The notes under the pieces are model-generated. The model was not told the origin of the DNA. It did no database searches and saw only the letters and a list, made by a program, of their open reading frames with translations. From the NCBI RefSeq assembly GCF_002159645.1, contig NZ_NFJB01000007.1, positions 55,705-119,704 on the forward strand: a DNA stretch of 64,000 bases, given 5' to 3'. The position numbers and the translations under genes were made by a program. The stretch is from Parabacteroides sp. An277 (GTDB lineage Bacteria > Bacteroidota > Bacteroidia > Bacteroidales > Tannerellaceae). Shown one piece after another: positions 46,918-56,185 of this stretch. Position 1 is the stretch's first letter, and each line of letters opens with the position of its first letter.

Positions 46918-47063
46918 ATGAAAACTTTCTTACTCCGTTTTCTTTTCTTCGCATATCGACGATGTTTGTATAAATATCGTCGATATTTGTATATCTTTAG
47001 TCTGAAGATATACAAACATCGTCGATACGTAAAGAAAATATAGTTACCTATACAAGTTTTCAT
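46918..47063. repeat. Palindromic element, copy 2 (core 46954-47027)
   Basis: The 74-bp core at 46954-47027 is the reverse complement of 11270-11343 with about 5 differences. The repeat extends outward: ATGAAAACTT (46918-46927) pairs with AAGTTTTCAT (47054-47063), making a dyad of about 146 bp. Inside, 21-bp steps separate CGACGATGTT, CGTCGATATT, AGTCTGAAGA and CGTCGATACG. The element lies just after the ABC operon. Confidence 0.88.
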
Positions 47064-47142
47064 CGCATTCTTTTTTTCTTTTCATTCCTACCAAAATCTT
47101 ATTTTTCTTTCACTTTTTTATGGTTATTCCAAATATCCTTTC

Positions 47143-47150
47143 TATATTTG
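47143..47150 (+). promoter_or_regulatory. -7 box ahead of the structured leader
   Basis: TATATTTG followed by C matches the Bacteroidetes -7 element. The -33 region (TTTTTTATGG) is only weakly similar. Transcription would start near 47157. Confidence 0.55.
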
Positions 47151-47156
47151 CGGCAT

Positions 47157-47424
47157 CCGGATAAGATTCAGCGGAGTCTTTCATCGGAAACATATTGAGT
47201 TAAAGCATTTACGATATTATTCTTGAGCGAGAAAAATCGGCAAAATTTTTACAAGATCAGAATAATAAACAAAGAATGCTTGCACTCATGCTATATTTTA
47301 TTTCCCTGAAAGGAAGAAATATATCTTATAGCATAGAGTGCGGGCTATTGTTTCATTATTGATCTTGTAGGTGTTTGCCGATACCTTCTCCTCAGATAAT
47401 AAACAACTCGCCCGCACTTTTTTT
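47157..47424 (+). ncRNA. Attenuator-like leader RNA with mutually exclusive pairings
   Basis: Segment A (47236-47259: ATCGGCAAA, ACAAGATCA) pairs with segment B (TGATCTTGT 47360-47368, TTTGCCGAT 47374-47382), enclosing a long terminal hairpin (TGCACTC near 47281 to GAGTGCG near 47341). The start of B can instead pair with segment C: GTGCGGGC (47338-47345) with GCCCGCAC (47410-47417), and TTGTTTCATTAT (47349-47360) with ATAATAAACAA (47396-47406). Seven T follow at 47418-47424. B:C is therefore a terminator and A:B its alternative. A 28-codon frame (ATG 47276, TGA 47360-47362) ends inside B and could be a leader peptide. It could also be a 6S-like RNA. The downstream gene is a large surface protein. 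Confidence 0.6.
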
Positions 47425-47484
47425 GTGCCCGTTTAGTTGTAGGTAAATGCACAAGCAAGCTATTTATTAAACAACTAAATTTAT

Positions 47485-50400
47485 ATGTATATGAAGAACA
47501 AAGTTTTTACATTAGTGTTCGCATTCCTGGCCATGGCCGGGAATGCGATTTGGGGGCAGAGTTATAGTGATCCAGAGGAGATTGAGATTACTGGAATTGA
47601 AGGCAATTCTTTCGGTACAGATGGAAAGAAAAGCGGAAATGGATGGGAAGCTACGCATGGGGATATAGAAAAAGAAGGAAATAAATTGGTTATTTCCGCG
47701 AATGGTTATTATGAAATTTCAGATAAAGCTACGACTGAACCGGACAATAGCAATGTCCAAATCATTGTAAAGGAAGATCTGGACAATGTTTTTATTACGG
47801 TAAAGAACGTAAAAACAAATGTCCAGCTGAATAATGATTTGGATGGGAAAAGTAGAAACGAGAAATATGGAAATCGTTGTGCCTTCGAAATAGGTTCAGG
47901 TACTACTGTTACCTTGAATTGGGAAGGCGAGAATAAGTTTTGGAGTAGTCCCGAACGTGCAGGTATTAATGTAAAGCCCGGAGCTACATTGATATTAGCG
48001 GGTCCAGATACCGGAGAAAATAGTTTGGAAGCCGGTTCGTTGTGTAATACAGGCACAGACAATACCAATGGCGCAGGCATTGGAGGAGATGAAATAGAAC
48101 CAAATTTCGGAACAATCATTATAGAAAGTGGCCATGTTAAAGCACGTTGCGAATCAAAAGGAAATAAAGTAGACGCACAAGCAGCCGGTATTGGTGGTGG
48201 ATATGACCCTGACGGAAAAGGAACATCAGGTACTATCATCATCAAAGGAGGTACTATTGAAGCAGCTTGCTGGTCGAATGACAAAGGGGAAGATTATAAT
48301 GGAACAAATGGAAACGATTATGCCTGGGGTGCCGGCATTGGAGGCGGCATGGGTGGAACTGTTGATAACATCATTATATTAGGCGGAAATGTAAAAGCTT
48401 ATTCTACAAAAGGCGATGACATTGGGACAGGTGCTAATTGTTATAATCATCCTAACATTATTATAGGCAATGCAGAAAAAGGTGGAAATACTCAAGTTAG
48501 TACTACAGATAATAACGAATTAACGGTTGATGAAACAAACTATTTCGATGGATTGTCTAAACCTGAAAAACCAGCAGAAGGTTACACAAACAAAGGTACC
48601 GTTACAATGCCCGAAGGAACACAACTTTATTATCCATATAAGATAAGCGATGAAGCTAAATTCTATGCCTATAATGTAAAGCTGGATGAAAATATGTTTT
48701 CTGAAGAGAGCCATTCTATTACAAGCAAAACAGAATATGGTAATCGAAGAAATTATTACTATGGCGCAAACATGAGCTTTACAGAAGGAGCTTTAAGTTG
48801 CAGCCAAGATCATTTGTTCTTGGGGTGGTATGATGCGGATGCTACTACCATCGTACCAATAAAAGAAGAAAAGGCTACGTTTATAATGCCTCCAACACCT
48901 CCAACTTCATTAACGCCTTATGAATATGACGCTGTCTGGGTAGATAATGAAATGGATATTACCGTAAGAACAGGTACCACATGGGCAGGAGAAACAGGTG
49001 ACTATACACCGGAAATAGAGTATGTACCAACAGATCTCAATGTAAATAATTTGACTTTTAGCCTATCCACTTATGATGGTAGTACTACAACGCCAAGTGA
49101 ATTTACAGACTTGAAATTTGAAGGGAACCAACTACAAGGCAAAGTTAATTTGCAAGACAATGATACATATAAAAAGATTGTTATTAAAGCCAAAGTCAAA
49201 TTGGGAGATGATGGAGAAGAAAAGGAAACAACCATTAATGTGATTATTGTAGATGAATATATGATTAATTCGGCATCCGTAGATTTGAATAAAGATCATG
49301 TTTATAATGGTCAACTTCATAATGGTACAAGCGGAACAGAAATGGATGATTGGGTATTGGATGTAAAGATGACAAAAGACATTATGGACAATCCATTGCA
49401 AGAATCTGCAACATTAAGAGAAGGGAAACATTATCGCATATATCAATATACTTATAATAAGGGAACAAATCCCGAAACAGCACAAGATGATGATACAGAA
49501 TCTTTGCCCATAAAAGATGCTGGTACATATAGCAATATCACTATTGAAGCCATTAATGATGCATTATTCGATTTTACTTTGGATCCAAAACAAACAGGTA
49601 AATATACACTGGCAGGAACAGACCAAGTAATTACAGTTAAACAGCGCGAAATGAATATTTTGCTTAAAGCAGAAGTAACCACTTTGGATGAATTAAACCA
49701 ACTGGAAGAAAACGATGACGTGGAAAGTTTGGTGAATTTTGAAGAAATGAGAGGTATTCGCGGCTTAGTAAAAGGTGAAGTTCCAGAAGTAAATGGTACA
49801 ATTTCTTCGGTGAAAAAGAAAGACGGTACAGATAATATTTATTTGGTAACGATTGAACGTTCTTCATTCAAGATTGGTGAAAGTACTACTTTCTTACCAA
49901 GCAATTATGAGATGAAAGTAGGATCAGAAAAGTTGACGAATGAAGGCCAAATGCCGACTACTGGTGATGAAGACTTAGTCATTGAAGTAGAAATAAAAGG
50001 TAATGATAACGACAACACCAACGACAACATCCACATCGACCGCCCCAAGAAGTATTACCATATTTATATAGATACCGTCTGCCCAGGTCTGCAACTGGAA
50101 TTAAGCAAGGATTCGGTCATCGAAGGCGGACAAGTAAGCGTGTATCTGACGGTAGAAGAGAAGTGCGATACAACGGGCTTTACCTTCGAGTATAAACGCG
50201 GCCTCAAGAAATGGTGGCAGGATTTGAAACCGCTGGAGGGTGTCCAGCCAGGTGAGTATATCATCAAGCACATCTATTCCGACATCTATATCCAAGCCTT
50301 AGACGCGATACTGGAAATAGAAGAGGAACCGACCGGCATCGAAGACGTGGAAGGCGCGAAGGTGTATGCAAAAGAGGGAACTATTTATGTCTATACGCCG

Positions 50401-50541
50401 AACCACGAGCGGGTCATGATTGTTAGTATGAACGGTGCCATCGTGAAGAGCGCAGAGCAAGAAGGCATGCAATCCTACTCGCTGAACCGCGGCATTTACA
50501 TCGTCCGCATAGGCGATAAGGTATTTAAGATAAAGAATTAA
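47485..50541 (+). CDS. Large secreted surface protein with GAGIGGG repeats and a DUF6383-like C-terminal tail
   Basis: The 1,018-residue protein has a signal peptide ending NAIWGQ near residue 25. Residues about 170-320 carry repeats of GAGIGGG followed by IIIxGGxVxA, a beta-helix-like pattern seen in Gram-negative adhesins and carbohydrate-binding surface proteins. The middle is beta-rich (Ig or MBG-like). The last 65 or so residues (VYAKEGTIYVYTPNHERVMIVSMNGAIV ... YSLNRGIYIVRIGDKVFKI) resemble the DUF6383/T9SS-type sorting domain of Parabacteroides surface proteins. Function is adhesion or surface structure by inference. Confidence 0.8.
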   Translation: MYMKNKVFTLVFAFLAMAGNAIWGQSYSDPEEIEITGIEGNSFGTDGKKSGNGWEATHGDIEKEGNKLVISANGYYEISDKATTEPDNSNVQIIVKEDLDNVFITVKNVKTNVQLNNDLDGKSRNEKYGNRCAFEIGSGTTVTLNWEGENKFWSSPERAGINVKPGATLILAGPDTGENSLEAGSLCNTGTDNTNGAGIGGDEIEPNFGTIIIESGHVKARCESKGNKVDAQAAGIGGGYDPDGKGTSGTIIIKGGTIEAACWSNDKGEDYNGTNGNDYAWGAGIGGGMGGTVDNIIILGGNVKAYSTKGDDIGTGANCYNHPNIIIGNAEKGGNTQVSTTDNNELTVDETNYFDGLSKPEKPAEGYTNKGTVTMPEGTQLYYPYKISDEAKFYAYNVKLDENMFSEESHSITSKTEYGNRRNYYYGANMSFTEGALSCSQDHLFLGWYDADATTIVPIKEEKATFIMPPTPPTSLTPYEYDAVWVDNEMDITVRTGTTWAGETGDYTPEIEYVPTDLNVNNLTFSLSTYDGSTTTPSEFTDLKFEGNQLQGKVNLQDNDTYKKIVIKAKVKLGDDGEEKETTINVIIVDEYMINSASVDLNKDHVYNGQLHNGTSGTEMDDWVLDVKMTKDIMDNPLQESATLREGKHYRIYQYTYNKGTNPETAQDDDTESLPIKDAGTYSNITIEAINDALFDFTLDPKQTGKYTLAGTDQVITVKQREMNILLKAEVTTLDELNQLEENDDVESLVNFEEMRGIRGLVKGEVPEVNGTISSVKKKDGTDNIYLVTIERSSFKIGESTTFLPSNYEMKVGSEKLTNEGQMPTTGDEDLVIEVEIKGNDNDNTNDNIHIDRPKKYYHIYIDTVCPGLQLELSKDSVIEGGQVSVYLTVEEKCDTTGFTFEYKRGLKKWWQDLKPLEGVQPGEYIIKHIYSDIYIQALDAILEIEEEPTGIEDVEGAKVYAKEGTIYVYTPNHERVMIVSMNGAIVKSAEQEGMQSYSLNRGIYIVRIGDKVFKIKN

Positions 50542-50588
50542 GGCCGATGCGAATCGCCCGATTCAATATGTTTTATTAGTGAATGGAC

Positions 50589-50617
50589 GCCCCGGGCAAT
50601 TAGTCCCGGGGCTTTTT
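50589..50617 (+). terminator. Terminator after the surface protein
   Basis: GCCCCGGG (50589-50596) pairs perfectly with CCCGGGGC (50605-50612), followed by TTTTT. Confidence 0.92.
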
Positions 50618-50731
50618 GCATTTGCCGATAAAAAAGAACATCCAGAAAAAATATCTCAAAAAAATAGGCGAATTATTTGCACATTGTAAAATAATGCGTA
50701 CATTTGCTGCCAGAATAACATAAAAAGAAAA

Positions 50732-50818
50732 ATGAGAACAAACAATATACATACGTATTCCACCTCTAAGGTACAATATTATTATTGGTGGCGTCGCTTG
50801 CAACTCAAAAGGTCGTAA
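50732..50818 (+). CDS. trpL: trp leader peptide
   Basis: A 28-codon frame begins at the ATG at 50732, far too short for an ordinary gene call. Residues 16-20 are Tyr-Tyr-Tyr-Trp-Trp. Tandem Trp codons followed by alternative hairpins and then trpB is the classic attenuator layout: a ribosome stalled at Trp codons favours antitermination. The region matches what has been described as the Bacteroid-trp RNA motif (established from comparative work; my assignment rests on position and layout). The three Tyr codons could add a tyrosine input. Confidence 0.85.
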   Translation: MRTNNIHTYSTSKVQYYYWWRRLQLKRS

Positions 50819-50820
50819 GA

Positions 50821-50902
50821 GACGAAGACGCGTGTATATAACTGGATAAAGAAACAGGATAAAGCGGTCTGTCGCACTTGCGACGGACCGCTTTTCTTTT
50901 TT
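50821..50902 (+). promoter_or_regulatory. trp attenuator (antiterminator and terminator)
   Basis: The terminator AAAGCGGTCTGTCGCA (50861-50876) pairs with GCGACGGACCGCTTTT (50880-50894 region), followed by CTTTTTT. Segment GACGAAGACGCG (50821-50832) can pair imperfectly with GCGGTCTGTCGC (50863-50874) to prevent it. It can also pair with GCGTC in the leader codons after the Trp pair, giving the 1:2 stem. No further gene lies between here and trpB. Confidence 0.8.
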
Positions 50903-50943
50903 ATCCCAGACATGTAACAGCAAACTATAATTCATAATAAAAA

Positions 50944-52140
50944 ATGGAAACATACCAAGTAAATGAAAACGGCTATTATGGGGAGTTTGGTGGGGCATAT
51001 ATCCCAGAAATCCTTTATCAATGCGTAGAAAACCTACGGGAAAACTACCTCGTAATCCTCGAAGACGAAGGTTTTCAATCGGAATATCAACGGCTACTTC
51101 GAGATTATGTAGGGCGTCCTTCCCCACTCTATTTGGCTCGTCGGCTCAGTGCACAATATGGATGCAAAATTTACCTCAAACGAGAAGACTTGAATCACAC
51201 AGGAGCACATAAGATAAACAATGCCTTAGGGCAAGTCCTCCTCGCTCGAAGAATGGGAAAACAACGGATTATTGCCGAAACAGGTGCCGGGCAACATGGT
51301 GTAGCTACAGCCACAGCATGTGCATTGCTGAATATGGAATGCGTAGTCTATATGGGTAAAACAGACGTCGAACGCCAGCGAGCCAATGTCGAAAAGATGC
51401 GGATGCTGGGTGCGAAGGTCGTCCCAGTCACGTCGGGTAATATGACGCTCAAGGATGCAACCAACGAAGCCATCCGCGATTGGTGTTGCCATCCGGTGGA
51501 TACCTATTACGTTATTGGTTCTACTATGGGGCCACATCCTTATCCCGATATGGTAGCCAGACTACAATCGGTCATTAGCAAAGAGATAAAAGAACAACTC
51601 TTGGCACATGAAGGGAGAGATTACCCTGATTACCTAATCGCCTGTGTAGGTGGAGGGAGCAACTCAGCCGGGACCATTTACCATTACGTAGACGACCTCC
51701 GAGTACAGATAGTCCTTGCCGAAGCTGGTGGGCTGGGTATCACTTCAGGAAAGAGCGCAGCGACTATCCAGTTAGGCAAGAAGGGTATTATTCACGGAGC
51801 ACGTACCTTGGTGATACAAAATGAAGACGGACAAATAGAGGAACCTTATTCTATCTCTGCAGGCTTAGATTATCCGGGTGTAGGACCTATGCATGCGAAT
51901 ATGGCTGCTCGACATCGGGCACACATCTTGGCCATCAACGATGACGAGGCACTTCAAGCTGCTTTCCTGTTGACGCGCCTCGAAGGTATTATTCCCGCAT
52001 TAGAAAGTGCCCATGCATTGGGAGCACTTCCGAAACTTCACTTTAATCCGCAGGATGTGGTTGTCTTGACCGTCTCTGGACGAGGCGATAAAGACATGGA
52101 CACCTACCTGAAATTCATGTACGAATATCAACCTCAATAA
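50944..52140 (+). CDS. trpB: Tryptophan synthase beta chain
   Basis: The 398-residue enzyme joins indole and L-serine to form Trp, working with TrpA. The PLP-binding Lys lies in HTGAHKINNA near residue 86, and GGGSNSAG near 233 binds the PLP phosphate. SAGLDYPGVGP is the conserved late block. Its position as first gene, ahead of trpE, is typical of the Bacteroidetes order trpBEGDCFA. It begins about 40 bp after the attenuator. Confidence 0.97.
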   Translation: METYQVNENGYYGEFGGAYIPEILYQCVENLRENYLVILEDEGFQSEYQRLLRDYVGRPSPLYLARRLSAQYGCKIYLKREDLNHTGAHKINNALGQVLLARRMGKQRIIAETGAGQHGVATATACALLNMECVVYMGKTDVERQRANVEKMRMLGAKVVPVTSGNMTLKDATNEAIRDWCCHPVDTYYVIGSTMGPHPYPDMVARLQSVISKEIKEQLLAHEGRDYPDYLIACVGGGSNSAGTIYHYVDDLRVQIVLAEAGGLGITSGKSAATIQLGKKGIIHGARTLVIQNEDGQIEEPYSISAGLDYPGVGPMHANMAARHRAHILAINDDEALQAAFLLTRLEGIIPALESAHALGALPKLHFNPQDVVVLTVSGRGDKDMDTYLKFMYEYQPQ

Positions 52141-52150
52141 TACATTTGCT

Positions 52151-53557
52151 ATGAATACTTATACGTATCAAACTGCAACTCGACGGGTATTGGGCGACCT
52201 TCAAACACCCGTCGGCATTTACCTCAAGGTAAGGGATATCTATCCGGAATCAGCCCTTTTGGAGAGTTCCGACTTCCATGGGCATGAGAACAGCCTCTCC
52301 TTTATTGCCCTCTGTCCAATAGCGTCAGTGGGTATCAATCGAGGAGAATGCCAAATGCGCTTTCCCGACGGACAAGAGGAACATATACCACTGAATACGA
52401 CTTTCCGAGTCGAACATGCGTTGGATAATTTCCTATCCCGCTTCCACGTGGAGGGTAAACTGAGCGAGCGGTGCGGACTCTTCGGCTACACAGCGTTCGA
52501 CGCAGTCCGGTATTTCGAGCCTATCCCTGTCCCGGAATCACACCACGAAGAGAACGACGCGCCCGACCTATTATATATAATGTATAAATACCTCATCATC
52601 TTCGATCATTTTCGTAACGAACTGACCCTTGTCGAACTGTTGGCACCGGGCGAATCCGAATCACTACATGAAATAGAGACAGCCATCAACAACCGCAATT
52701 ATGCCTCTTACAACTTCCAGCGCGAAGGCGAAGAATACTCTCCCCTCTCGGACGATGAACACCGCGCACATATCCGTGCCGGCATCCGCCATTGCCTTCG
52801 GGGCGATGTATTCCAAATTGTCCTCAGCCGCCGTTTTGAACAAGCATTTACCGGAGATGACTTCAAGGTGTACCGCGCCTTACGAAGTATCAATCCCTCG
52901 CCTTACCTCTTCTATTTCGACTTCGGGGGCTTCCGTATCTTTGGTTCCTCGCCAGAAACGCATTGCAAAGTCGTCGGACGGCATGCGACAATCGACCCCA
53001 TCGCAGGTACTGCCTTCCGCACGGGCGATGTAGAAGAAGATAAACGCCGAACCGAAGCACTCCGTCAAGACCCGAAGGAAAATGCCGAGCACGTCATGTT
53101 AGTCGATTTGGCGCGGAACGACCTCTCCCGGAATGCCATCCATGTACAAGTGGACTTCTACAAGGAAGTACAATATTATAGTCATGTTATCCACTTGGTA
53201 TCGCGGGTATCAGGAGACCTTTTGCCTGAAGCTTCCCCCATCAAGGCTTTCATCGACACCTTCCCGGCAGGGACACTCAGTGGTGCCCCTAAAGTAAGAG
53301 CCATGCAACTTATTACGGAGATTGAAGGCATGAACCGGGGTGCGTATGGTGGTTGCATTGGGTTCATTGGGTTGAATGGCGACCTCAACCAAGCTATCAC
53401 CATCCGTACTTTTGTCAGCCGGGGCAATGTACTCTATTACCAAGCAGGAGGCGGCATCGTGGCGAAAAGCGATGTCGAGCGTGAACTGCAAGAAGTGAAC
53501 AACAAGCTGGGAGCGCTCAAACGAGCTATCCTTTTAGCTGAATCATTGAAGAACTAA
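52151..53557 (+). CDS. trpE: Anthranilate synthase component I
   Basis: The 468-residue protein uses chorismate and ammonia to make anthranilate. ALLESSD near residue 35 is the LLES-type motif that binds feedback-inhibiting Trp. The chorismate-binding domain has FGSSPETHCKV, IDPIAGTAFRTG and GTLSGAPKVRAMQLI. It starts 11 bp after trpB. The adjacent trpG supplies ammonia. Confidence 0.96.
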   Translation: MNTYTYQTATRRVLGDLQTPVGIYLKVRDIYPESALLESSDFHGHENSLSFIALCPIASVGINRGECQMRFPDGQEEHIPLNTTFRVEHALDNFLSRFHVEGKLSERCGLFGYTAFDAVRYFEPIPVPESHHEENDAPDLLYIMYKYLIIFDHFRNELTLVELLAPGESESLHEIETAINNRNYASYNFQREGEEYSPLSDDEHRAHIRAGIRHCLRGDVFQIVLSRRFEQAFTGDDFKVYRALRSINPSPYLFYFDFGGFRIFGSSPETHCKVVGRHATIDPIAGTAFRTGDVEEDKRRTEALRQDPKENAEHVMLVDLARNDLSRNAIHVQVDFYKEVQYYSHVIHLVSRVSGDLLPEASPIKAFIDTFPAGTLSGAPKVRAMQLITEIEGMNRGAYGGCIGFIGLNGDLNQAITIRTFVSRGNVLYYQAGGGIVAKSDVERELQEVNNKLGALKRAILLAESLKN

Positions 53558-53574
53558 CTTAAATACATACAACA

Positions 53575-54144
53575 ATGCGAATACTCCTATTTGATAATTA
53601 CGATTCCTTTACCTACAATATCCTTCACCTGCTGCGCGAGTTGGGCGCAGACGCGGAGGTCCACCGGAACGACCAAATCACCCTCGACGAGGTGGCCCGC
53701 TACGATAAGATTATTCTTTCACCCGGACCCGGCATTCCGGAAGAGGCAGGCATCCTCTTACCGTTAATCCAAACCTATGCGCCTTCGAAACCTATCTTAG
53801 GGATTTGCTTGGGCGAACAGGCCATCGGGCAAGCATTCGGGGCAGCGTTGCAGAACCTCTCATCCGTCTTCCATGGCGTGCAATCTACAGTTCGTGTAAC
53901 TGCAGACAATCCTCTGTTGGGACAAGTGGGACAATCGTACCGCGTCGGGAGATACCATTCGTGGGTGGTTTCCGACGAACACTTCCCCTCTTGTCTCGAA
54001 GTCTTGGCTCGGGACGAGGAAGACCAACTCATCATGGCACTCCGCCATCGTACCTATCCTGCATACGGCATCCAGTTCCATCCTGAATCCGTCTTGACGC
54101 CCAAGGGGAAAGAGATGATTCAACATTGGTTAGAAATGAAATAA
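53575..54144 (+). CDS. trpG: Anthranilate synthase component II (glutamine amidotransferase)
   Basis: The 189-residue class I amidotransferase has the catalytic Cys in GICLGEQAIG near residue 81 and the His-Glu pair in GIQFHPESVLTPKG near 170. It hydrolyses glutamine and passes ammonia to TrpE. It may also serve PabB, as in many bacteria with a single enzyme. It is 18 bp after trpE. Confidence 0.96.
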   Translation: MRILLFDNYDSFTYNILHLLRELGADAEVHRNDQITLDEVARYDKIILSPGPGIPEEAGILLPLIQTYAPSKPILGICLGEQAIGQAFGAALQNLSSVFHGVQSTVRVTADNPLLGQVGQSYRVGRYHSWVVSDEHFPSCLEVLARDEEDQLIMALRHRTYPAYGIQFHPESVLTPKGKEMIQHWLEMK

Positions 54145-54163
54145 GCATTCAAACAAACAAGAT

Positions 54164-55162
54164 ATGAAAGATATATTGTACAGGCTCTTCGAGCACCAGT
54201 ATCTCGGACGGGAAGAGGCGCGGCGCATCCTCCAGTCTATCACGGCAGGCCAATATACCGAAGCGCAGGTAGCCAGCCTCATCACCGTATTCCTCATGCG
54301 CAATATCAGTCCGGAAGAGTTGGCCGGTTTTCGCGACGCCCTGCTCGACATGCGTCTTCCTGTAGATCTCTCCGAGTATACACCGCTCGACATTGTCGGA
54401 ACAGGAGGAGATGGGAAGAATACCTTCAACATCAGCACGGCGGCTTGCTTGATTGTCGCAGGCGCTGGTTATCCGGTTGTCAAGCACGGGAACTACGGCG
54501 CCACGTCGGTCAGCGGCGCCAGCAACGTGATGGAACAACACGGACTCCATTTCACGACAGACGTGAACCTCCATCGCCGTTCGCTCGAGGCATGCCGCTT
54601 TGCCTATCTCCACGCGCCCCTCTTCAACCCCGCGCTCAAAGCCGTGGCGGGGGTACGGAAAAACCTCGGCGTCCGTACCTTCTTTAACATGCTGGGTCCG
54701 TTAGTAAACCCAGTGCTTCCAGCCTACCAATTGCTGGGAGTGTATAATCTTCCGCTCATGCGCCTTTACAACTACACGTACCAAGACAGCTCCACGCGCT
54801 ACGCGATTGTGCATAGCCTGGACGGATACGACGAGATATCGCTCACCGGCGAGTTCAAGGTCGTCATGAAAAACCGGGAGAAACTTTACACACCGGAGAT
54901 GATTGGGCTGGCTCGTTGCACGGAATCGGAATTGGAAGGAGGGCAAACTCCGGAAGAGGCCTCGCGCCTGTTCGACCGGGTACTCCGCTGCGAAGCAACC
55001 GAAGCGCAGTTGAATTGTGTCCTGGCCAATGCCGCGTTTGCCATCCGGGTCGTTTGCCCGGAAAAGAGCGTGGCGGAATGTCTGGAAGAGGCACGAAATT
55101 CTCTCTTCAGCGGACGGGCGCGCGACGTATTACATAAAAGCATAAGTATTTACAATAAATAA
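54164..55162 (+). CDS. trpD: Anthranilate phosphoribosyltransferase
   Basis: The 332-residue enzyme joins anthranilate and PRPP. The PRPP site GTGGDGKNTFNIST lies near residue 80 and KHGNYGATSVSGASNVMEQHG near 107. The length is normal. It is not fused to TrpG. A 23-bp repeat array separates it from trpC. Confidence 0.96.
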   Translation: MKDILYRLFEHQYLGREEARRILQSITAGQYTEAQVASLITVFLMRNISPEELAGFRDALLDMRLPVDLSEYTPLDIVGTGGDGKNTFNISTAACLIVAGAGYPVVKHGNYGATSVSGASNVMEQHGLHFTTDVNLHRRSLEACRFAYLHAPLFNPALKAVAGVRKNLGVRTFFNMLGPLVNPVLPAYQLLGVYNLPLMRLYNYTYQDSSTRYAIVHSLDGYDEISLTGEFKVVMKNREKLYTPEMIGLARCTESELEGGQTPEEASRLFDRVLRCEATEAQLNCVLANAAFAIRVVCPEKSVAECLEEARNSLFSGRARDVLHKSISIYNK

Positions 55163-55249
55163 ATTCAAAAACAAACGAAAGGAAGCCGCCGGGAACCGCT
55201 CCGCTTTTGGGAAAGGCGTTTTTACCGATAGAGGGAAGATGCTTCCCCT

Positions 55250-55335
55250 ATGTTAGGGCGGAGGTCGCCCTAAGTAAGGAGAGGATATCGCCCTAAGTAA
55301 AGGGTGGGTGTCGCCCTGGGACGGTGGCTTTCGCA
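55250..55335. repeat. 23-bp tandem array (3 copies) inside the trp operon
   Basis: TCGCCCTAAG/TCGCCCTGGG begins units at 55265, 55288 and 55311, exactly 23 bp apart. Related C/G-rich halves (CTTCCCCTA, TAGGGCGGAGG) precede it from about 55235. It lies in the 195-bp gap between trpD and trpC and is almost surely transcribed. Confidence 0.8.
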
Positions 55336-55357
55336 TCATTAAAACAACGATTGGGAT

Positions 55358-56185
55358 ATGAAAGACATATTAGAATGGATACGAGACGAGAAACAAGCGG
55401 AAGTCTTGCAGCGGAAAATGGAATTGCCCGTAGAAGCGATGCACCATGCGTTGGCCAAGAAACCGAGGCGGGACGTGCGTTCGCTCAGCGGCGCGTTGAG
55501 GGCATCCCGCACGGGTATCATTGCCGAGTTCAAACGAAAGAGCCCCTCAAAAGGATGGATTGCCCCAGACGCGCTGGTCAGCGACATCGTACCCAAGTAC
55601 GAACAGAACGGCGCCTCGGCCTGCTCTGTTTTGGGAGACAAGCATTTCTTTGGAGGTTCGATGGAAGACGTGCGGCGGGCCAGGCAGACCACCTCGCGCG
55701 TACCTATATTATATAAAGAGTTCATCGTAGACGAATATCAAGTATACGAAGCCCGGATGATTGGAGCAGATGCCATCTTGCTTATCGCCGCACTCCTATC
55801 AAAAGAGGATTGTCGGACGTGGGCGAAACTGGCCAACAGCCTGGGATTGGAAGTATTGCTCGAAATACACAACCTTGAAGAGCTGGATTGCCTCCACGAG
55901 CATGTGCAGGTGTTGGGCGTCAACAACCGCAACCTTCGTACTTTCGAAACGGGACTTTCCGAAGCGGAAAAGCGGGCAAAAGTCATCCAGAATAGATTGG
56001 CCGGAATGGAACGCCCACCCGTCCTCATCTCTGAAAGCGGACTCAAAGATGCGCAAACCATTCGCCAGTTACGGCAAATGGGCTACGAAGGTTTTCTAAT
56101 TGGAGAATACTTCATGCGGCAAGTCTCTCCGGCCGACGAACTTCGCGAACTCATTCATACCTTGGAAAATGGAGAAGCTCGTTAA
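55358..56185 (+). CDS. trpC: Indole-3-glycerol phosphate synthase
   Basis: The 275-residue TIM-barrel enzyme closes the indole ring. Motifs include IAEFKRKSPSKGWI near residue 50 (catalytic Lys), SVLGDKHFFGGS, ILYKEFIVDEYQV, VLGVNNRNLRTFE and VLISESGLKD. It is a stand-alone protein, not fused to TrpF; it overlaps trpF by 17 bp, indicating coupled translation. Confidence 0.96.
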   Translation: MKDILEWIRDEKQAEVLQRKMELPVEAMHHALAKKPRRDVRSLSGALRASRTGIIAEFKRKSPSKGWIAPDALVSDIVPKYEQNGASACSVLGDKHFFGGSMEDVRRARQTTSRVPILYKEFIVDEYQVYEARMIGADAILLIAALLSKEDCRTWAKLANSLGLEVLLEIHNLEELDCLHEHVQVLGVNNRNLRTFETGLSEAEKRAKVIQNRLAGMERPPVLISESGLKDAQTIRQLRQMGYEGFLIGEYFMRQVSPADELRELIHTLENGEAR

